Source of the DNA: Anaerosomatales bacterium
GTDB taxonomy: Bacteria > Actinomycetota > Coriobacteriia > Anaerosomatales > SLCP01
Assembly (NCBI GenBank): GCA_029210645.1
Contig: JARGFT010000008.1
Span: forward strand, 1-64,000
Direction: 5' to 3'
DNA: 64,000 bases
Part shown: in pieces, positions 36,738 through 46,089 of the stretch
Numbering within the stretch: position 1 is the stretch's first letter
Layout of the letters: every line of letters begins with the position of its first letter
Notes under the pieces: generated by a model
What the model was told of the DNA's origin: nothing
The model's database searches: none
What the model saw: only the letters and a program-made list of their open reading frames with translations
Program-made: the position numbers and the translations under genes

Positions 36738-37543
36738 GCGGCGGGCAGGGCCAGGCCAGGCCGTCGGCGGTCGGCGCCGTGACGCGCGACGGCGATGTCA
36801 CGATCATCGCCGGCCCGTGCTCGGTGGAGAGCCGCGAGCAGATGCGAGAGGTCGCCGCGGCCTGCGCCGAGCTCGGCATCCGTGTTCTGCGCGGGGGCGC
36901 GTACAAGCCGCGGACCTCGCCCTTCTCGTTCCAGGGACTCGAGGCCAAGGGCCTGGAACTGCTCCGGGAGGCAGCTGACGAGTACGGTCTGCTGGTCGTC
37001 ACCGAGGTCACCGACTCGGCACACGCCGAGGTGATCGCTGAGTACGCCGACATGCTCCAGATCGGGACGCGCAACATGGCGAACTTCAGTCTCCTCAGGA
37101 AGATCGGAGAGGTGACCGCCGACTCACGCAAACCGGTCCTCTTCAAGCGCGGGATGGCCGCCACCATCGAGGAGTGGCTGCAGGCAAGCAACTACATCAC
37201 CATGAACGGCAACGAGAACGTGATCCTGTGCGAGCGCGGCATACGGACCTTCGAGACATCGACGCGGTTCACGCTCGACATCACCGCGGTCCCCGTCGTC
37301 AAGAAGCTCTCCCTGTTGCCGATAGTAGTTGATGTGTCCCATCCGACGGGTTCGGCGGACCTGGTACCTGCGGTCTCTCGTGCGGCTGTGGCCGTGGGGG
37401 CCGACGGCGTCATGGTCGAAGCGCATCCCGACCCGCGTGCGGCACTCTGCGACGGGCCGCAATCGCTCGACCTAGAAGGATTAGCGAACCTTATTGTCGA
37501 ACTGAAGCCCGTAGCAAAGGCAGTCGGCAAACGGCTCGCCTGA
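36734..37543 (+). CDS. aroF: 3-deoxy-7-phosphoheptulonate synthase, type I-beta
   Basis: DAHP synthase joins phosphoenolpyruvate and erythrose-4-phosphate, the first shikimate step. ATG 36734 gives 269 residues, overlapping the mutase stop. Motifs: [33 protein letters not shown], the PEP-site [22 protein letters not shown] and [20 protein letters not shown]. It is the short I-beta type lacking an ACT domain, so feedback would depend on a partner such as the adjacent chorismate mutase. A small hairpin follows at 37557-37572. Confidence 0.95.
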   Translation: MSGGQGQARPSAVGAVTRDGDVTIIAGPCSVESREQMREVAAACAELGIRVLRGGAYKPRTSPFSFQGLEAKGLELLREAADEYGLLVVTEVTDSAHAEVIAEYADMLQIGTRNMANFSLLRKIGEVTADSRKPVLFKRGMAATIEEWLQASNYITMNGNENVILCERGIRTFETSTRFTLDITAVPVVKKLSLLPIVVDVSHPTGSADLVPAVSRAAVAVGADGVMVEAHPDPRAALCDGPQSLDLEGLANLIVELKPVAKAVGKRLA

Positions 37544-37556
37544 GCCCGAGGAATAC

Positions 37557-37572
37557 CGGACCTTCAGGTCCG
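37557..37572 (+). terminator. small hairpin after aroF
   Basis: CGGACC (37557-37562), TTCA loop, GGTCCG (37567-37572), followed by ATT. Confidence 0.4.
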
Positions 37573-37611
37573 ATTGCGTGAGTGACGATCGATGTCCGGA
37601 GGTCTGCAACG

Positions 37612-37818
37612 GTGAGCGCCGTGGGGGGTGCCGCGAAGTTCTGCCCGCACTGCGGGGCGTTCGGCGCCCCGCGTCTCGGCTCGTGCAACGTGTGCCGCCT
37701 GTCCGTGTGCGAGAAGTGCGGCAACTACCAGCACATCAAGGGCGAGCGGACCGTCATCCACAACGAGTGTCTTCGCAACTCGGGCGACTCCTTCTCGATG
37801 ATCAAGTTCGTCAAGTAG
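37612..37818 (+). CDS. small zinc-ribbon protein of unknown function
   Basis: I do not recognise the family. The 68-residue product has three cysteine pairs, FCPHCG (Cys11, Cys14), SCNVC (Cys25, Cys28) and CEKC (Cys33, Cys36), then HIKGERTVIHNEC; it should bind at least one zinc. GTG 37612 is chosen because GGAGG lies 9 nt upstream; a GTG at 37582 has no such site. It sits between aroF and the helicase gene. Confidence 0.6.
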   Translation: MSAVGGAAKFCPHCGAFGAPRLGSCNVCRLSVCEKCGNYQHIKGERTVIHNECLRNSGDSFSMIKFVK

Positions 37819-37894
37819 TTTCCCTGCCCGGTCCCCGGCCACCGGCTGCTCCGTCTCGCCTGCGCGTGCCATGGCTCCGACGCCTCCGAAGGGC

Positions 37895-37900
37895 TAGACT
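37895..37900 (+). promoter_or_regulatory. -10 element for the helicase gene, possible leaderless mRNA
   Basis: TAGACT lies 9 nt before the ATG at 37910 and no ribosome site precedes that ATG. A start 7 nt downstream would give a leader of about 3 nt. Confidence 0.35.
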
Positions 37901-37909
37901 GAACGCTCT

Positions 37910-40147
37910 ATGACTGTGGACCTCTCCGATCTGAATCCCGCGCAGCACGACGCCGCCACCACGACCGAGGGCCCGCTCCTCGTACTCGCCGGGGCCGGCT
38001 CGGGCAAGACGCGCGTGCTCACTTACCGTATCGCACACATCGTCGGCGATCTCGGTGCCTCGCCTGCGGAGATTCTGGCGATCACGTTTACCAACAAGGC
38101 TGCCGGGGAGATGCGCTCCCGCCTCGGCGGACTGTGCGGTGCCGGAGTCCGTGCGATGTGGGTACTGACCTTCCACGCGATGTGCGTGCGCATGTTGCGT
38201 ACGGATGCCGAGCTGGCGGGTCTCACACGATCGTTCACCATCTACGATGCCGACGACACCAAGCGCATGGTCACCTCGGTCATGAAGGACCTCGAGCTCG
38301 ACCCTAAGCGCTACCCACCCAACGCCATCGCCGCGCGCATCTCTGCTGCCAAGAACGAGCTCATCGAACCGGCCGAGTTCGCCTCGACCGCCGTAAGCCC
38401 CATGGACAAGGCGGCGGCCAAGGTCTTCCCGCGCTACCGCGCACGCGTGCGTGAGGCAAACGCGCTGGACTTCGATGACCTGCTCGTCGAGGCCCACCGG
38501 CTGCTTGCCGAGCATCCCGACGTGCTCGAGGCGTACCAGGACCGCTTCCGATATGTGCTCGTGGACGAGTACCAGGACACCAACCACGCCCAGTACCGCA
38601 TCGTGAACCTGCTCGCGGCCAAGCGCCGCAACCTGATGGTGGTCGGTGATGACGACCAGTCGATCTACTCGTGGCGGGGTGCCGACATCCGCAATATCCT
38701 CGAGTTCGAGCGCGACTATCCTGACGCGACCGTCATCCGCCTGGAGCAGAACTACCGCTCCACCGCGACCATCCTTGCCGCGGCCAACGCGGTGGTCGCC
38801 AACAACCGGGGCCGCAAGCCCAAGACGCTCTGGACCGCGAACGTGGGCGGCGAGGCGATCAGCCGCTACTACGCCGCCGACGAGCGCGACGAGGCTCGCT
38901 TCGTCGCCACCGAGATCGAGCGGTTGCTCCGGGAGGAGGGCCGCTCCTACGCCGATATGGCGGTCTTCTACCGCACCAACGCGCAGTCACGTGTGCTGGA
39001 AGACGTCTTCCTGCGGACCGGCGTGCCGTACCAGATCGTCGGGGGCACGCGCTTCTTCGACCGAGCCGAGATCCGTGACGTGATGGCCTACGTGAAGACC
39101 GCGGTCAACCCGGCCGACGAGATCGCGCTCAAACGCATCATCAACAAGCCCAAGCGCGGGATCGGCGACAGCACGGTCGCCACCGTGGAGTACGAGGCCG
39201 CCAAGCAACAGATGAGCTTCGAGGCCGCGCTCCGGCTGGCGGCCGGGGAGGACGGTGTGCTCGGCACGGGCCCACGCACGCGCGTGGCAGCCTTTCTCAA
39301 ACTCCTCGACGAGATCCGTGCGGAGGCGGACTCCGGTGGTAGCCTTCGGGAACTCGTGGAGGAGGTCGTCGCCCGCTCGGGGCTCGTGTCTGCGCTCGAA
39401 GCCGAGCGGAGCATCGAGGCCGACGGCCGCGTGGAGAACATCCGCGAGCTCTTCGGCGTTGTCGACGAGTTCGCCGCCGCCCACGAGGACGCCGACTTGC
39501 CCGCGTTCATGGAGTGGGTTGCACTGCGCACCGACATCGATACGCTGGTGGCAGGCGAGCGCGCGGTCACGATGATGACGGTCCACACTGCCAAAGGGCT
39601 CGAGTTTCCCGTCGTCTACATCGTCGGGCTGGAGGACTCGATCTTCCCTCACGCGAACTCGATGTTCGACGAGTCGGGGCTCGAGGAGGAGCGCCGGCTG
39701 GCATACGTCGGCATCACGCGCGCCCGCGAGCGCCTCTATCTGACGCACGCGCACTCGCGCAGCCTCTTTGGGTCCACGCAGCACAATCCGCCCAGCCGCT
39801 TCATCGGCGAGATTCCTGAGGAGCACGTTGTCACGGCCGGCGTGGGCTCTGCGGGGGTGTCGGGAACCGGCTTCACGCGTCGCGGCGCGGCCTCGCGCGG
39901 TTCGATGGCGGGTGTGGGTAGGGCTGAGCCGGGCGACGGCCGCGTCTTCGGCTCGGGTCAGCCGCGCGCGGCCAAGCCGGCCGAGGAGCGGGAGAGCTTT
40001 GCGGCAGGCGACATCGTCGACCACAAGGTGTTCGGCCTGGGGACCGTCACCGGCGTGGAGGGCGACAAGATCAGCGTGTCGTTCAAGACGGCCGGAACCA
40101 AGAAGTTGCTCGCGGGTTTCGCCCCGCTGCGCAAAGTGCGAGACTGA
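37910..40147 (+). CDS. pcrA: ATP-dependent DNA helicase, PcrA/UvrD type
   Basis: This superfamily-1A helicase unwinds DNA 3'-5' in repair and recombination control. The 745-residue protein has the Q motif LNPAQHDAA, Walker A LAGAGSGKTRVLTYRI (about 26-41), VDEYQDTNHAQY, GDDDQSIYSWRGAD, EQNYRSTATIL, TVHTAKGLEFPVVYIVG and VGITRARERLYL. The C-terminal Tudor-like domain VFGLGTVTGVEGDKISVSF is typical of PcrA. Between them is a glycine-serine-rich linker (about 640-680). Confidence 0.95.
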   Translation: MTVDLSDLNPAQHDAATTTEGPLLVLAGAGSGKTRVLTYRIAHIVGDLGASPAEILAITFTNKAAGEMRSRLGGLCGAGVRAMWVLTFHAMCVRMLRTDAELAGLTRSFTIYDADDTKRMVTSVMKDLELDPKRYPPNAIAARISAAKNELIEPAEFASTAVSPMDKAAAKVFPRYRARVREANALDFDDLLVEAHRLLAEHPDVLEAYQDRFRYVLVDEYQDTNHAQYRIVNLLAAKRRNLMVVGDDDQSIYSWRGADIRNILEFERDYPDATVIRLEQNYRSTATILAAANAVVANNRGRKPKTLWTANVGGEAISRYYAADERDEARFVATEIERLLREEGRSYADMAVFYRTNAQSRVLEDVFLRTGVPYQIVGGTRFFDRAEIRDVMAYVKTAVNPADEIALKRIINKPKRGIGDSTVATVEYEAAKQQMSFEAALRLAAGEDGVLGTGPRTRVAAFLKLLDEIRAEADSGGSLRELVEEVVARSGLVSALEAERSIEADGRVENIRELFGVVDEFAAAHEDADLPAFMEWVALRTDIDTLVAGERAVTMMTVHTAKGLEFPVVYIVGLEDSIFPHANSMFDESGLEEERRLAYVGITRARERLYLTHAHSRSLFGSTQHNPPSRFIGEIPEEHVVTAGVGSAGVSGTGFTRRGAASRGSMAGVGRAEPGDGRVFGSGQPRAAKPAEERESFAAGDIVDHKVFGLGTVTGVEGDKISVSFKTAGTKKLLAGFAPLRKVRD

Positions 40148-40183
40148 AGAGCACATCAGTACCGAGGAGTGAGGCACGAACCC

Positions 40184-41809
40184 ATGGGTCCTGTCCTGGT
40201 CTTTGGCCACAAGAACCCCGACAACGACTCCGTCTGTTCGGCGGTGGCCTACGCTCACCTGAAGAACCTGACCGACACGGAGGGCGTCCACGTTCCCGCG
40301 CGCCTCGGACCGTTGCCCCCGGAGACGTCATGGGCATTCGATCGCTTTGGAGTCCAGGTGCCCGAGGAGATCGAGCACGTCTTCACCCGCGTCCGCGACG
40401 TCATGACCGAGGGCGTTGTGACCGTCGACGGCGACCAGACGATGCTCGAGGCGGGTCGGATCATGCGCGAACGTGGCGTTCGCGCGCTACCCGTACTGGA
40501 GAATGGAACGGTTCGCGGGCTCATCAACCAGACGATACTTGCCGAGGCATACCTCGGCGAGATCGAGATGCGCGGTTTCGAGGGTGTGCCCGTGGCGGTG
40601 AAACGGCTGGTCGCGGTGCTCGATGGCGCGCTGCTCGCGGGAGACCCGGAGATGGAACTCTCCGGAGGGGTGCTCATCGGTGCGATGGAGCCCGAGACGA
40701 TGGTCGGCTACATCAACCCGGGAGACACGCTCGTGGTCGGTGACCGCAGGCGCTCCCAGCCGATGGCGCTCGAGGCAGGAGTCGCCTGTCTGATCGTCAC
40801 CGGAGGCAGCCGTCCGGAGCCCGCGGTCCTCGAGCTCGCTCGCGAGAAGGGGGCGGCGGTCATCTCGACGTCGCACGCGACCTTCGCCGCCGCGCGTCTG
40901 GTCAACCTCTCTCATACGGTCGCCGACGTGATGGACGGCGAGGTGCTGCACTTCGAGCCCGAGATGCTGCTCTCCGAGGCGCTCGAAGACCTGCTCGGCT
41001 CGACGCATCGCGAGGCGGTCGTCGTCGATGCGGACAACCGGCCCGTCGGCATGATCACCCGCACGAACATCGCGCGCGGCACGCGGCGGCGGGTCATCCT
41101 CGTCGATCACAACGAGACGGCGCAGTCCGCGCCCGGGATCGAGGAGGCCGAGGTGGTCGAGGTCGTCGACCATCACCGTATCGGCGACGTACAGACCTAC
41201 GGGCCGATCCTCTTCCTCAACATCCCGGTGGGCTCCACTGCCACGGTGGTTGCTATGCGCTACGAGGAGCTCGGCGTCCCTGTCCCCGAGCCCATGGCCG
41301 GGATACTGCTCTCGGCACTGCTCAGCGACACCGTGCTGCTGAAGTCACCCACAACGACGGAGACGGATCACCGCATCGCCGCTCACCTCGCGGTCCTGCT
41401 GGGTCTGGATCCGCTCGCCTTCGGGCTCGAGATGTTCAGGGCCCGTACCGCCGGCGAGGCGTTCTCCGCGGAGCGCGCGGTCAAGGCCGACCTCAAGGAG
41501 TACCGTGCGGGCGATACGCTGGCCGCCATCGGACAGGTCGAAACGGTGGACCTGGCCGCGATCATGGAGCACGCTGACGAGTTGCGGACCGTGATGGATT
41601 CGTTACGGGAGGCGAGAGGGTACGATCTCGTGCTCCTGATGGTGACCGACGTCGTCCGGGAGGGGAGCGAGATCATCGCGGTAGGCAAGCTTCGCCTCGC
41701 CGAGCGTGGGCTCGGGATTTCGCTTGCCGAGGGATCCGCCTGGATGCCGGGCGTTCTGTCGCGCAAGAAGCAGATAGCTGCCCAGCTCGTCGACGCGGCG
41801 GGAACGTAG
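40184..41809 (+). CDS. ppaC: manganese-dependent inorganic pyrophosphatase with CBS and DRTGG domains
   Basis: Family II pyrophosphatase hydrolyses PPi. The DHH core is split: N-terminal VFGHKNPDNDSVCSA (residues 4-18), then an inserted CBS motif (about 65-115), a DRTGG domain (about 125-240) and a second CBS motif (about 245-300), then LVDHNETAQSAPG and VVDHHRIGD with the C-terminal DHHA2 domain (MVTDVVREGSEII). CBS-DRTGG enzymes are controlled by adenine nucleotides and diadenosine polyphosphates. ATG 40184 (541 residues) has GAGG at 9 nt. Confidence 0.93.
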   Translation: MGPVLVFGHKNPDNDSVCSAVAYAHLKNLTDTEGVHVPARLGPLPPETSWAFDRFGVQVPEEIEHVFTRVRDVMTEGVVTVDGDQTMLEAGRIMRERGVRALPVLENGTVRGLINQTILAEAYLGEIEMRGFEGVPVAVKRLVAVLDGALLAGDPEMELSGGVLIGAMEPETMVGYINPGDTLVVGDRRRSQPMALEAGVACLIVTGGSRPEPAVLELAREKGAAVISTSHATFAAARLVNLSHTVADVMDGEVLHFEPEMLLSEALEDLLGSTHREAVVVDADNRPVGMITRTNIARGTRRRVILVDHNETAQSAPGIEEAEVVEVVDHHRIGDVQTYGPILFLNIPVGSTATVVAMRYEELGVPVPEPMAGILLSALLSDTVLLKSPTTTETDHRIAAHLAVLLGLDPLAFGLEMFRARTAGEAFSAERAVKADLKEYRAGDTLAAIGQVETVDLAAIMEHADELRTVMDSLREARGYDLVLLMVTDVVREGSEIIAVGKLRLAERGLGISLAEGSAWMPGVLSRKKQIAAQLVDAAGT

Positions 41810-41816
41810 GGAACGC

Positions 41817-42491
41817 ATGCGTCCGTCGAGCACACATCCCTGGAACCGCGACCCGACCCCGGGCATCGCGGCGCTCGTCACGGGGGTCGCGCTGGCGGGC
41901 TTTATCGTGCTCACTGCTGCGCTGCTCTTCTTCCCCGCGTTTCAGGATGTTGACGCCCGCATCTCGGAGGCCATGCGCGGGGTGGGCGGTCCTGTGCTCG
42001 AGGCGCTCGCACGCGGGCTGAGCTTCCTCGGCTCCGGATGGGTCATGGCGGCGCTCACGGTTGCCGGCTCGGTGTGGCTGCTTGTTCTCGGCAGGCGTGC
42101 CGAGACAGTGCTGCTGGCCGCGACCATGGCACTCGGGACCCTGACGGGCAACGCACTGAAAGCGCTGGTGGAGCGGGCCCGGCCCGGACTCGAGGTCGCC
42201 CGCATCCCCGTGCCGGAAAGCTACAGCTTCCCGTCGGGACACGCGCTGGCCGCGCTGCTGTTCTTCGGGATCGCGGCGTTCCTCTTCTTCGTGCTGGCGC
42301 GCTCGGTGCGTGTCAAGATCTGGGCCCTGCTCGCGTGCTGGGCGTTGGCGTTCGGCGTGGCGATCTCGCGCGTCTACCTCGGGGTCCACTACCTCGGCGA
42401 CATCATCGCCTCATGGATGCTGGGCTGCGCATTGATTCTCGTGGCCATCGGCCTCTACGTCTCCTGGATCACGCGCGAACGGGCCGCATGA
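41817..42491 (+). CDS. PAP2-family membrane phosphatase
   Basis: The 224-residue integral membrane protein has the three PAP2 phosphatase motifs: KALVERARPG, SFPSGHALAAL and SRVYLGVHYLGDIIAS, with about six hydrophobic segments. Undecaprenyl-diphosphate or phosphatidate phosphatases are the likely kinds; the substrate cannot be told. The ATG is 7 nt after ppaC, so PPi and lipid-phosphate hydrolysis are encoded together. It converges on the phoR gene with 9 nt between. Confidence 0.87.
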   Translation: MRPSSTHPWNRDPTPGIAALVTGVALAGFIVLTAALLFFPAFQDVDARISEAMRGVGGPVLEALARGLSFLGSGWVMAALTVAGSVWLLVLGRRAETVLLAATMALGTLTGNALKALVERARPGLEVARIPVPESYSFPSGHALAALLFFGIAAFLFFVLARSVRVKIWALLACWALAFGVAISRVYLGVHYLGDIIASWMLGCALILVAIGLYVSWITRERAA

Positions 42492-42500
42492 TCCGCACTC

Positions 42501-44261
42501 TCACGCGCGCTGGAGAGTGACGACGAAGGTCGTGCCCGATCTCACCTCGGAGGTCACCTCGACCGTCCCGCCCGAGCGCTCCACCACGTGCCTGACGAGC
42601 GCGAGCCCCAGACCCGTGCCACCGCTTCGCCGCGACCGCGCGCGGTCGACGCGGTAGAAGCGCTCGAAGATCCGGGGCAGATCTTCCTCGGGGATGCCGG
42701 GTCCCGTGTCGGCGACGATGATGCGCACGTGCGCCGGATCCGCCTCGACACGTACGGTGACCGAGCCGGCCTCGGTGTAGTTGATGGCGTTGTCGAGCAG
42801 GTTGTCCAGGGCGATCGCCAGGTCGGTGGGATCGGCCTTCGCGAACACGTCGACCCCGGTGACCGTGCGGGTGTCGGTGATGAGCTCCAGCCCGCCGTCC
42901 GTCGCCGAGGGCCCGTGCCCGAGGACCGTATTGGCGATGGCCTGCCGGACGTCGACGATGCTGTCCGGCGCCGGCGTGGACTCGAGTCGCGAGAGATCCA
43001 GCAGGTCGCTCACGAGCTTGCCGAGACGCGCGGACTCTTGCTCGATCTGGAGTGCGAATGACAGTGCGAGGTCGGTGTCGTCGTCCTCGGCGGCGTTGGC
43101 GGCCGACTCCGCGAGCAGGTGGATCGCGGCGGCGGGTGTCTTGAGTTCGTGGCTCGCGTTGGCGACGAAGTCCCGGCGGACGCGCTCGAGCTGCGTGCGT
43201 TGGGTGGTGTCGGCGATGACGACCAGAGTCCGTTCGGAGTCATCCGCCCGACCGAGCGGAAGCACGTTGATGCGCAAGGTGCGACCGGCCGGATCGGGTC
43301 CCCACTCCAGGGTCGACGGCTCTGACTCCCCGAGTTCTGTGCCGATCGCGTCACGCACCGATGCCGGGAGTGCGGTCTGGTCGAGTCGCCGGTCGCGCCA
43401 GCCACTGGCCGGCGTACGGAAGAGCCGGCCGGCAGCGCTGTTGGCAAAGACGATGCGGTCGGCGTGCAGCAGGAACACGGCGTCGGTCAGCCCGTCGAGG
43501 ACCGACCGCAGGTTGCGCTGCTCGGCTTCGAGTTCGTCGAGCCGGTGCTGCATCTGCTCGCGCAGTTCAGCGAGGGAGCGGGCGAGGACAGCAAGCTCCC
43601 CGGTCTCGCGGGGGATCTCGGATCGCAGGTCGCCTGCGGCCATCGCCTGAGCCGCGGCGGACAGGCGCTCGACGGGGCCGGCTGCCCGTTCCGCCAGGCG
43701 CGTGGCGAGCGCCGCCGCTGCGAGCGCGGCGAGCCCGAGCAGTCCCAGCGCCGCCCTTCGGCTACGGGCCGCGAGCTCGTCGATCGCCGAGAGCGGTTGG
43801 CTGACGCGGAGTGCCACGGGCGCATCGTCGAAAGTGGCGGGCACCGCGACATAGATCTGGTCCACGTGCTGCGTGTCGCTGATCCGCCGGTCGGAACCGG
43901 TTCGGCCCGCGAGCGCCTCGGCGACCTCGGGGCGGTTCCGGTGGTTCTCCATCGTCTGCGGGTTGCTCTGGGAGTCCGCGATGACGCTGCCATCGTCAGC
44001 GACGAGCGTCATCCGCAGATCGGTGCCCGCGACGAGTGCGCGCACGGTCTCCTGTGCGGGTTGCCCGCTCTCGTGCAGTGCAAGCGCACCGGCGCGTGCG
44101 ACGGCGAGCAGGTTGCGCTGCTGCTGCTCGATGACGGCGTTGGTCAGCGGGCCGTAGAGGCTGACGATCCATGCGCCGGCCACGACCGCAGCCACGAGCA
44201 GCACGCCGACTATCAGGCGTACCCGGTAGGAGCCGGCTATCCGTCGCGCTCTGCCGGTCAC
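42501..44261 (-). CDS. phoR: phosphate-sensing histidine kinase, PhoR-like
   Basis: The 586-residue sensor kinase has an N-terminal membrane helix (about 13-35), an extracytoplasmic sensor of about 120 residues, a second helix (about 172-190), HAMP, a PAS domain (LRSVLDGLTDAVFLLHADRI), then the phospho-acceptor ASHELKTPAAAIHLL (about residue 370) and the ATPase with NLLDNAINY, DTGPGIPEED and GGTGLGLALV. Its start overlaps the phoP stop. Placement opposite pstSCAB argues for phosphate control. Confidence 0.88.
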   Translation of the reverse strand: MTGRARRIAGSYRVRLIVGVLLVAAVVAGAWIVSLYGPLTNAVIEQQQRNLLAVARAGALALHESGQPAQETVRALVAGTDLRMTLVADDGSVIADSQSNPQTMENHRNRPEVAEALAGRTGSDRRISDTQHVDQIYVAVPATFDDAPVALRVSQPLSAIDELAARSRRAALGLLGLAALAAAALATRLAERAAGPVERLSAAAQAMAAGDLRSEIPRETGELAVLARSLAELREQMQHRLDELEAEQRNLRSVLDGLTDAVFLLHADRIVFANSAAGRLFRTPASGWRDRRLDQTALPASVRDAIGTELGESEPSTLEWGPDPAGRTLRINVLPLGRADDSERTLVVIADTTQRTQLERVRRDFVANASHELKTPAAAIHLLAESAANAAEDDDTDLALSFALQIEQESARLGKLVSDLLDLSRLESTPAPDSIVDVRQAIANTVLGHGPSATDGGLELITDTRTVTGVDVFAKADPTDLAIALDNLLDNAINYTEAGSVTVRVEADPAHVRIIVADTGPGIPEEDLPRIFERFYRVDRARSRRSGGTGLGLALVRHVVERSGGTVEVTSEVRSGTTFVVTLQRA

Positions 44262-44983
44262 GTGTCTGTCCCGCCCCGGGCATCGGACGCGCTCTTCAGC
44301 ACCGGCTCGAAGCGGTAGCCCATGCCGTGAACCGTGTGCACGTAGTAGTACTCGCTCGGGTCCTCGATCGCCTGACGGAGCCGCCGGATGTGGACGTCGA
44401 TCGTTCTCGACGAAGGCAGGAACTCATATCCCCAGACGTCCTGGGCAAGTCTCTGGCGCGTCTGGAGCGAACCGGCGTTGCGTGCGAGCGCTACGAGCAA
44501 CTGGAACTCCTTGAGTCGAAGTCGCGCGGGTTGCCCCGCGACGCTCACGCGCAGCTCGCTCGGCTCGATCACGAGATCTCCTGCCAGGATCGGTTCGCTC
44601 GCCGAGAGGACCTCGCGCTCCCGTACCCTGCGGAGGTTCGCCCGTACCCGGGCGAGGAGTTCTTCCATGGAGAAGGGCTTGGTGATGTAGTCGTCGGCAC
44701 CGGCGTCCAGGCCTCGCACCTTGTCGCGCTCCTGATCGAGTGCCGTGACCATGATGATGGCGGTCTCCTTGTCGCCGCGGCGGAAGTGCTCGGCGAAGGA
44801 GTACCCGTCCATTCCCGGCAACATGATGTCGAGCAGGATGAGGTCGGGGACCTCGTCGCGAGCGGCTTCCAGCGCCTCGGCCCCGTCCTCGCACAGCGTG
44901 GTCTCGAATCCCGCCCTGCGCAGCGCGTACTCGACGGTCTTGCCGATGATCGGGTCGTCCTCGACTACTAGTACATGAGCCAT
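44258..44983 (-). CDS. phoP: phosphate regulon response regulator, PhoP/PhoB type
   Basis: The 241-residue OmpR-family regulator has a receiver domain (VLVVEDDPIIGKTVEYALR, phospho-acceptor Asp52 in LILLDIMLPGMDG, switch lysine in ITKPFSMEELLARV) and a winged-helix DNA-binding domain ending RTIDVHIRRLRQAIEDPSEY and VHGMGYRFEP. Divergent from pstS across about 200 nt that hold the Pho-box array, so it probably regulates both units and itself. Confidence 0.9.
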   Translation of the reverse strand: MAHVLVVEDDPIIGKTVEYALRRAGFETTLCEDGAEALEAARDEVPDLILLDIMLPGMDGYSFAEHFRRGDKETAIIMVTALDQERDKVRGLDAGADDYITKPFSMEELLARVRANLRRVREREVLSASEPILAGDLVIEPSELRVSVAGQPARLRLKEFQLLVALARNAGSLQTRQRLAQDVWGYEFLPSSRTIDVHIRRLRQAIEDPSEYYYVHTVHGMGYRFEPVLKSASDARGGTDT

Positions 44984-45026
44984 GTCCCGGTCCTTCCCAC
45001 GGAGAGATCGCGTACATCATTGCACG

Positions 45027-45110
45027 GTTCACCCGTGGCTCGAACTTGTTTTACATACCTTTTACACCCGTGATGCAGAAGTTAACAGCGGTGCAACCAT
45101 TCGCTTCACG
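45027..45110 (+). promoter_or_regulatory. Pho-box array with 11-bp period between phoP and pstS
   Basis: Repeats on an 11-bp period: GTTCACC at 45027, TTTTACA at 45049, TTTTACA at 45060, a TTAACA version at 45082 and CTTCACG at 45104; the units at 45038, 45071 and 45093 are degenerate. PhoB/PhoP boxes in other bacteria are 11-bp-spaced direct repeats of this form. A -10-like TAGCAT follows at 45119-45124, with no -35, as expected for an activated promoter of pstS. Confidence 0.75.
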
Positions 45111-45184
45111 TACGCGCCTAGCATGGCGGTAGCCGACGGTGTCGTCGGCGGATGTCCACAGTGACTACGTGAGGAGAGGGTTCT

Positions 45185-46084
45185 GTGAAGGCGAAGAAGT
45201 TCCTGGCGTTCGCCCTGGTGGCGGTGTTGGCTCTGGGTACGCTCGGCCTCGTCGGGTGTGGCGGGAGTGACGAGCCAGCAGACGAGTCGGGAGACGAGAC
45301 TCCGGCCGGAGATGCTGCCGGAATCAGCGGTTCGATCACCGTCGAGGGCTCAGACACGATGGTCAACCTCGGCCAGGCACTTGCCGAGGTCTTCATGGAC
45401 GAGGAGACCGGCGTTGACGTTTCGGTCGCCGGAGGCGGCTCGGGCGTCGGCATCGCCTCACTCATCAACGGTACGGTGGACTTCGCTAACTCCTCGCGTG
45501 CGATGAAGGACGAGGAGAAGGCCCAGGCCGAGGGCAACGGCATCGAGGTGACCGAGTTTGTCGTCGCCTACGACGGCATCGCGATCGTCGTCAACCCGAG
45601 CCTCGCCGTCGAGGACCTCACCTTCGAACAGCTCGGCGCGATCTACCGCGGCGAGATCACCAACTGGAGCGAGGTAGGCGGCCCGGACCTCGACATCGTG
45701 CTGCTCTCTCGTGACACCTCCTCCGGCACGTACGCGTTCTTCCTCGAGCACGTCGTCCAGCAGGCCGACAAGGAAGCCGTGTACTCGGCCGACGCGCGCC
45801 TGCTCCCCTCGACCCAGGCGATCGTCGACGAGACCATCGCCAACGAGGCCGCCATCGGCTACGTGGGCCTGGGCTACGTCGTGCCCGAGATCAACGTCCT
45901 GAAGATCGACGGTGTAGAGGCTGGCGTCGAGGTCGTCAAGGACGGCTCGTACAACGTCTCCCGTCCGCTGTTCATGTACGCCGCCGGTACGCTCAGCGAG
46001 GCCTCGCAGGCCTACATCGACTGGGTCCAGAGTGCTGACGGCCAGGTCGTCGTCGGCGATATCGGTTTCGTTCCGACGAACTGA
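45185..46084 (+). CDS. pstS: phosphate ABC transporter substrate-binding lipoprotein PstS
   Basis: PstS captures phosphate outside the membrane. The 299-residue protein opens with a lysine-rich signal and the lipobox LVGCGGS, followed by an acidic linker. Binding motifs are ITVEGSDTMVNLGQALAEVF, VAGGGSGVGIASL, SSRAMKDEE and SRDTSSGTYAFF. GTG 45185 follows GAGGAGAGGG. It heads pstSCAB. Confidence 0.95.
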   Translation: MKAKKFLAFALVAVLALGTLGLVGCGGSDEPADESGDETPAGDAAGISGSITVEGSDTMVNLGQALAEVFMDEETGVDVSVAGGGSGVGIASLINGTVDFANSSRAMKDEEKAQAEGNGIEVTEFVVAYDGIAIVVNPSLAVEDLTFEQLGAIYRGEITNWSEVGGPDLDIVLLSRDTSSGTYAFFLEHVVQQADKEAVYSADARLLPSTQAIVDETIANEAAIGYVGLGYVVPEINVLKIDGVEAGVEVVKDGSYNVSRPLFMYAAGTLSEASQAYIDWVQSADGQVVVGDIGFVPTN

Positions 46085-46089
46085 TCGAC

